This document shows positions 62,496 to 64,000 of a stretch of DNA of 64,000 nucleotides, piece after piece. Positions within the stretch are counted from its first letter, which is position 1, and every line of letters starts with the position of its first letter. Below the pieces are notes generated by a model. The model did not search any database, was not told the DNA's origin, and worked only from the letters and a program-made list of their open reading frames with translations. Both the position numbers and the translations under genes were made by a program. Source of the stretch: Amycolatopsis sp. QT-25 (GTDB taxonomy: Bacteria > Actinomycetota > Actinomycetes > Mycobacteriales > Pseudonocardiaceae). The stretch is from positions 496,001 to 560,000 of the forward strand of contig NZ_CP120210.1 of assembly GCF_029369745.1 (NCBI RefSeq). The letters are read 5' to 3'.

Positions 62496-63808
62496 ACCCT
62501 TCTCCGAAAAACCGGCTTCACCGGACGGCCACCCAGCCACGGCGCCGGATCATCCGCGTCGAGCGCTTTGCGGTACACGAGGCAGGCCTGCGAGACCACT
62601 TCGACCGTCCGGTCGATGTCTTCTTCGGACAACGCGCTGCTGACCACGAACGACGGCCCGAGGACCCCGCCGGTGACCAGTTGCCGCAGGAACAACGTTC
62701 GGTAGTCCTGCGACGGTTTCTTCCCGGCGTCGAGCGTGCCGAAGACGAGGTTGCTCGCCCGGCCGCGCACGACGACGTGTTCCCCGACCCCTGCCGAGGC
62801 CGCGACTTCGCGGACTCCGGCGGCGAGCCGGTCGCCGAGCGAGTGCAGCCGCGCGGCGATGCCTTCTTCGGTGTAGGTCTCCATGACCGCGATGGCGGCG
62901 GCCAGTGAATGCGTTTCGGCGCCGTGCGTGGTGGACAGCAGGAAGACGCGCTCCTCGGCGGTGCGCAGTCCGCCGAGTTCCATCAGTTCGCGTTTACCCG
63001 CCAGCGCCGAGACGGCGAACCCGTTCCCGAGTGCCTTGCCGAACGTCGAAAGGTCCGGCGTGACCCCGTAGAGACCCTGCGCTCCCGCCTCCGACCAGCG
63101 AAAGCCGGTGATCATCTCGTCGAAGACGAGGACGCAGCCGTACCGGTCGGCGAGTTCCCGCAGGCCGACGAGGTACCCGGCGGGCGGTTCGAGTTGCGTG
63201 GACGCCTCGAGGATCAGGCAGGCGACCTGGCCCGCGTTCTCCCGCAGCAGCCGCTCGGTCGCCGGGAGGTCGCCGTAGGGGAACGACACCGTCAGGTCGG
63301 TGATCCCCGCCGGGATGCCCGACGACATCGGGGTGGTGCCGATGAACCAGTCGTCGATGGAGAAGAACGCGTGGTCGCGGCAGATCGCCACCAACGGCCT
63401 GCCGGTGGCCGCCCTGGCGAGTTTGACCGCGGCCGTGGTGGCGTCCGAGCCGTTCTTCGCGAACTTGACCATCTCCGCGGTGGGTACGGTTTCGAGGAAC
63501 TTCGTCGCCGCGCGTTCCTCCACGATGGATGGACGGGCGAAGTTGGCGCCCCGGTCGATCTCCCGGTGGGCCGCTTCGCTGACCCGCGGGTGCACGTGCC
63601 CGAGGCTGACCGCGCGCAGGCCCGAGCCGTACTCGATGTAGGAGTTCCCGTCGACGTCCCAGACGTGCGCGCCGAGCCCGTGCGAAATGACCGGCGCCAG
63701 GTTCTCCGGGTACTGGTCGTCCCCCTTGGCGTAGGTGTGCGCGCCGCCGGGGATCATCGCGTGGAGGCGTTCGTTGGCCCGCATGGATCGGGGAAGACGA
63801 CGGGTCAT
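62492..63808 (-). CDS. Glutamate-1-semialdehyde aminotransferase-like (class III)
   Basis: 438 residues, PLP fold type I class III. The Schiff-base lysine is K258 in DLSTFGKALGNGFAVSAL; cofactor site KNGSDATTAAVKLARAATGR; FDEMITGFRWSEAG. Overall it resembles glutamate-1-semialdehyde 2,1-aminomutase, but heme genes are absent and the operon is a polysaccharide one, where GSA-like aminotransferases probably make an amino sugar or aminated side group. ATG 63808 follows GAGGTGA. Coupled (ATGA) to the beta-helix gene downstream and 4 bp after the epimerase-like gene. Confidence 0.85.
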   Translation of the reverse strand: MTRRLPRSMRANERLHAMIPGGAHTYAKGDDQYPENLAPVISHGLGAHVWDVDGNSYIEYGSGLRAVSLGHVHPRVSEAAHREIDRGANFARPSIVEERAATKFLETVPTAEMVKFAKNGSDATTAAVKLARAATGRPLVAICRDHAFFSIDDWFIGTTPMSSGIPAGITDLTVSFPYGDLPATERLLRENAGQVACLILEASTQLEPPAGYLVGLRELADRYGCVLVFDEMITGFRWSEAGAQGLYGVTPDLSTFGKALGNGFAVSALAGKRELMELGGLRTAEERVFLLSTTHGAETHSLAAAIAVMETYTEEGIAARLHSLGDRLAAGVREVAASAGVGEHVVVRGRASNLVFGTLDAGKKPSQDYRTLFLRQLVTGGVLGPSFVVSSALSEEDIDRTVEVVSQACLVYRKALDADDPAPWLGGRPVKPVFRRRV

Positions 63809-63812
63809 GATC

Positions 63813-64000
63813 TCACCTCGTGTTCTGTAGTGCCTCGGAAAGAGAGAGGGCCGCGCGGTCCCGCTCCGACATCAGCGCCACCGGCAGCGGCCACGAGATC
63901 GCCAGTTCCGGGTCGTCGTGGGCGATCGCGACGTCCTCGCTCGCGTCGTGGGCGCGGTCGATCCGGTAGGAGACGTCGGCGTACTCGGTGAGCGCCTGGA
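63813..64000 (-). CDS. RmlC-like epimerase, C-terminal end (cut by window edge)
   Basis: Only the last 61 residues are in the window. On the minus strand they read YADVSYRIDRAHDASEDVAI then HDDPELAISWPLPVALMSER, the pattern that closes dTDP-4-dehydrorhamnose 3,5-epimerases (RmlC: ...GIRWDDPALGIDWPL...LSEKD). The stop at 63813 is 4 bp before the aminotransferase start. The operon therefore also deals with deoxysugar epimerisation; the rest of the gene and possibly further sugar genes lie beyond the edge. Confidence 0.75.
   Translation of the reverse strand, partial: QALTEYADVSYRIDRAHDASEDVAIAHDDPELAISWPLPVALMSERDRAALSLSEALQNTR

Noticed and set aside
62496-62540. 15-residue extension of beta-helix paralogue 3
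   Set aside because: ATG 62495 has a good ribosome site and yields a normal signal peptide; the extension is inside the aminotransferase gene.

Overview
The window is high-GC actinobacterial DNA. Codon use, frequent GTG and TTG starts, 4-bp stop/start overlaps, an ESX-associated (type VII secretion) operon and menaquinone-linked gene order point to the family Pseudonocardiaceae, with Amycolatopsis or a close relative most likely. This is inferred from gene content and repeat style, not from a marker gene. No rRNA, tRNA, IS element, CRISPR array or phage genes were seen.

Region 1 (1-8662) is a menaquinone locus: the 3' part of menD, an M1 peptidase, a DUF3592 protein, an inositol-phosphatase-like gene (minus strand), an mgtA-type mannosyltransferase, a SARP regulator, menG and menJ. 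The order menD / DUF3592 / mgtA / menG / menJ matches the mycobacterial Rv0555-Rv0561c neighbourhood. The expected next member, the polyprenyl diphosphate synthase, lies about 24 kb further on at 33056, after the complete complex I operon.

Region 2 (8663-25177) is a complete 14-gene nuoA-N operon, the NADH dehydrogenase that reduces the menaquinone made by region 1. Two perfect Rex-type operators sit in its leader. A 62-bp tandem duplication between nuoC and nuoD creates two coupled micro-ORFs. A palindromic repeat lies in frame inside nuoG. A small hairpin element precedes both nuoL and menJ at the same distance.

Region 3 (25302-41012) is mixed. It holds a four-gene ESX-associated operon (EspG-like, PPE-like, DUF3558 lipoprotein, WXG100-like), an ATPase plus HNH nuclease pair resembling a Septu-type defence module, small regulatory or secreted genes, the polyprenyl diphosphate synthase with an acidic membrane protein, 2-oxoglutarate:ferredoxin oxidoreductase (korAB), an enoyl-CoA hydratase, and a divergent Lrp regulator / DDAH-like pair.

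Region 4 (41118-64000) is a surface polysaccharide locus. It has a NodB-type deacetylase, an AlgD-type nucleotide-sugar dehydrogenase, two GT4 glycosyltransferases, two Wzz-like chain-length proteins without an intact kinase site, an AsnB-type amidotransferase, an MDR / Gfo-Idh-MocA fusion, a heparinase II/III-type protein, an O-antigen-ligase-like membrane protein, a PAP2 phosphatase, three paralogous right-handed beta-helix proteins (one a lipoprotein), a GSA-type aminotransferase and the end of an RmlC-like epimerase. The set suggests a uronate-containing, amidated exopolysaccharide with its own export, polymerisation and remodelling proteins. A DUF559-type orphan gene interrupts it.
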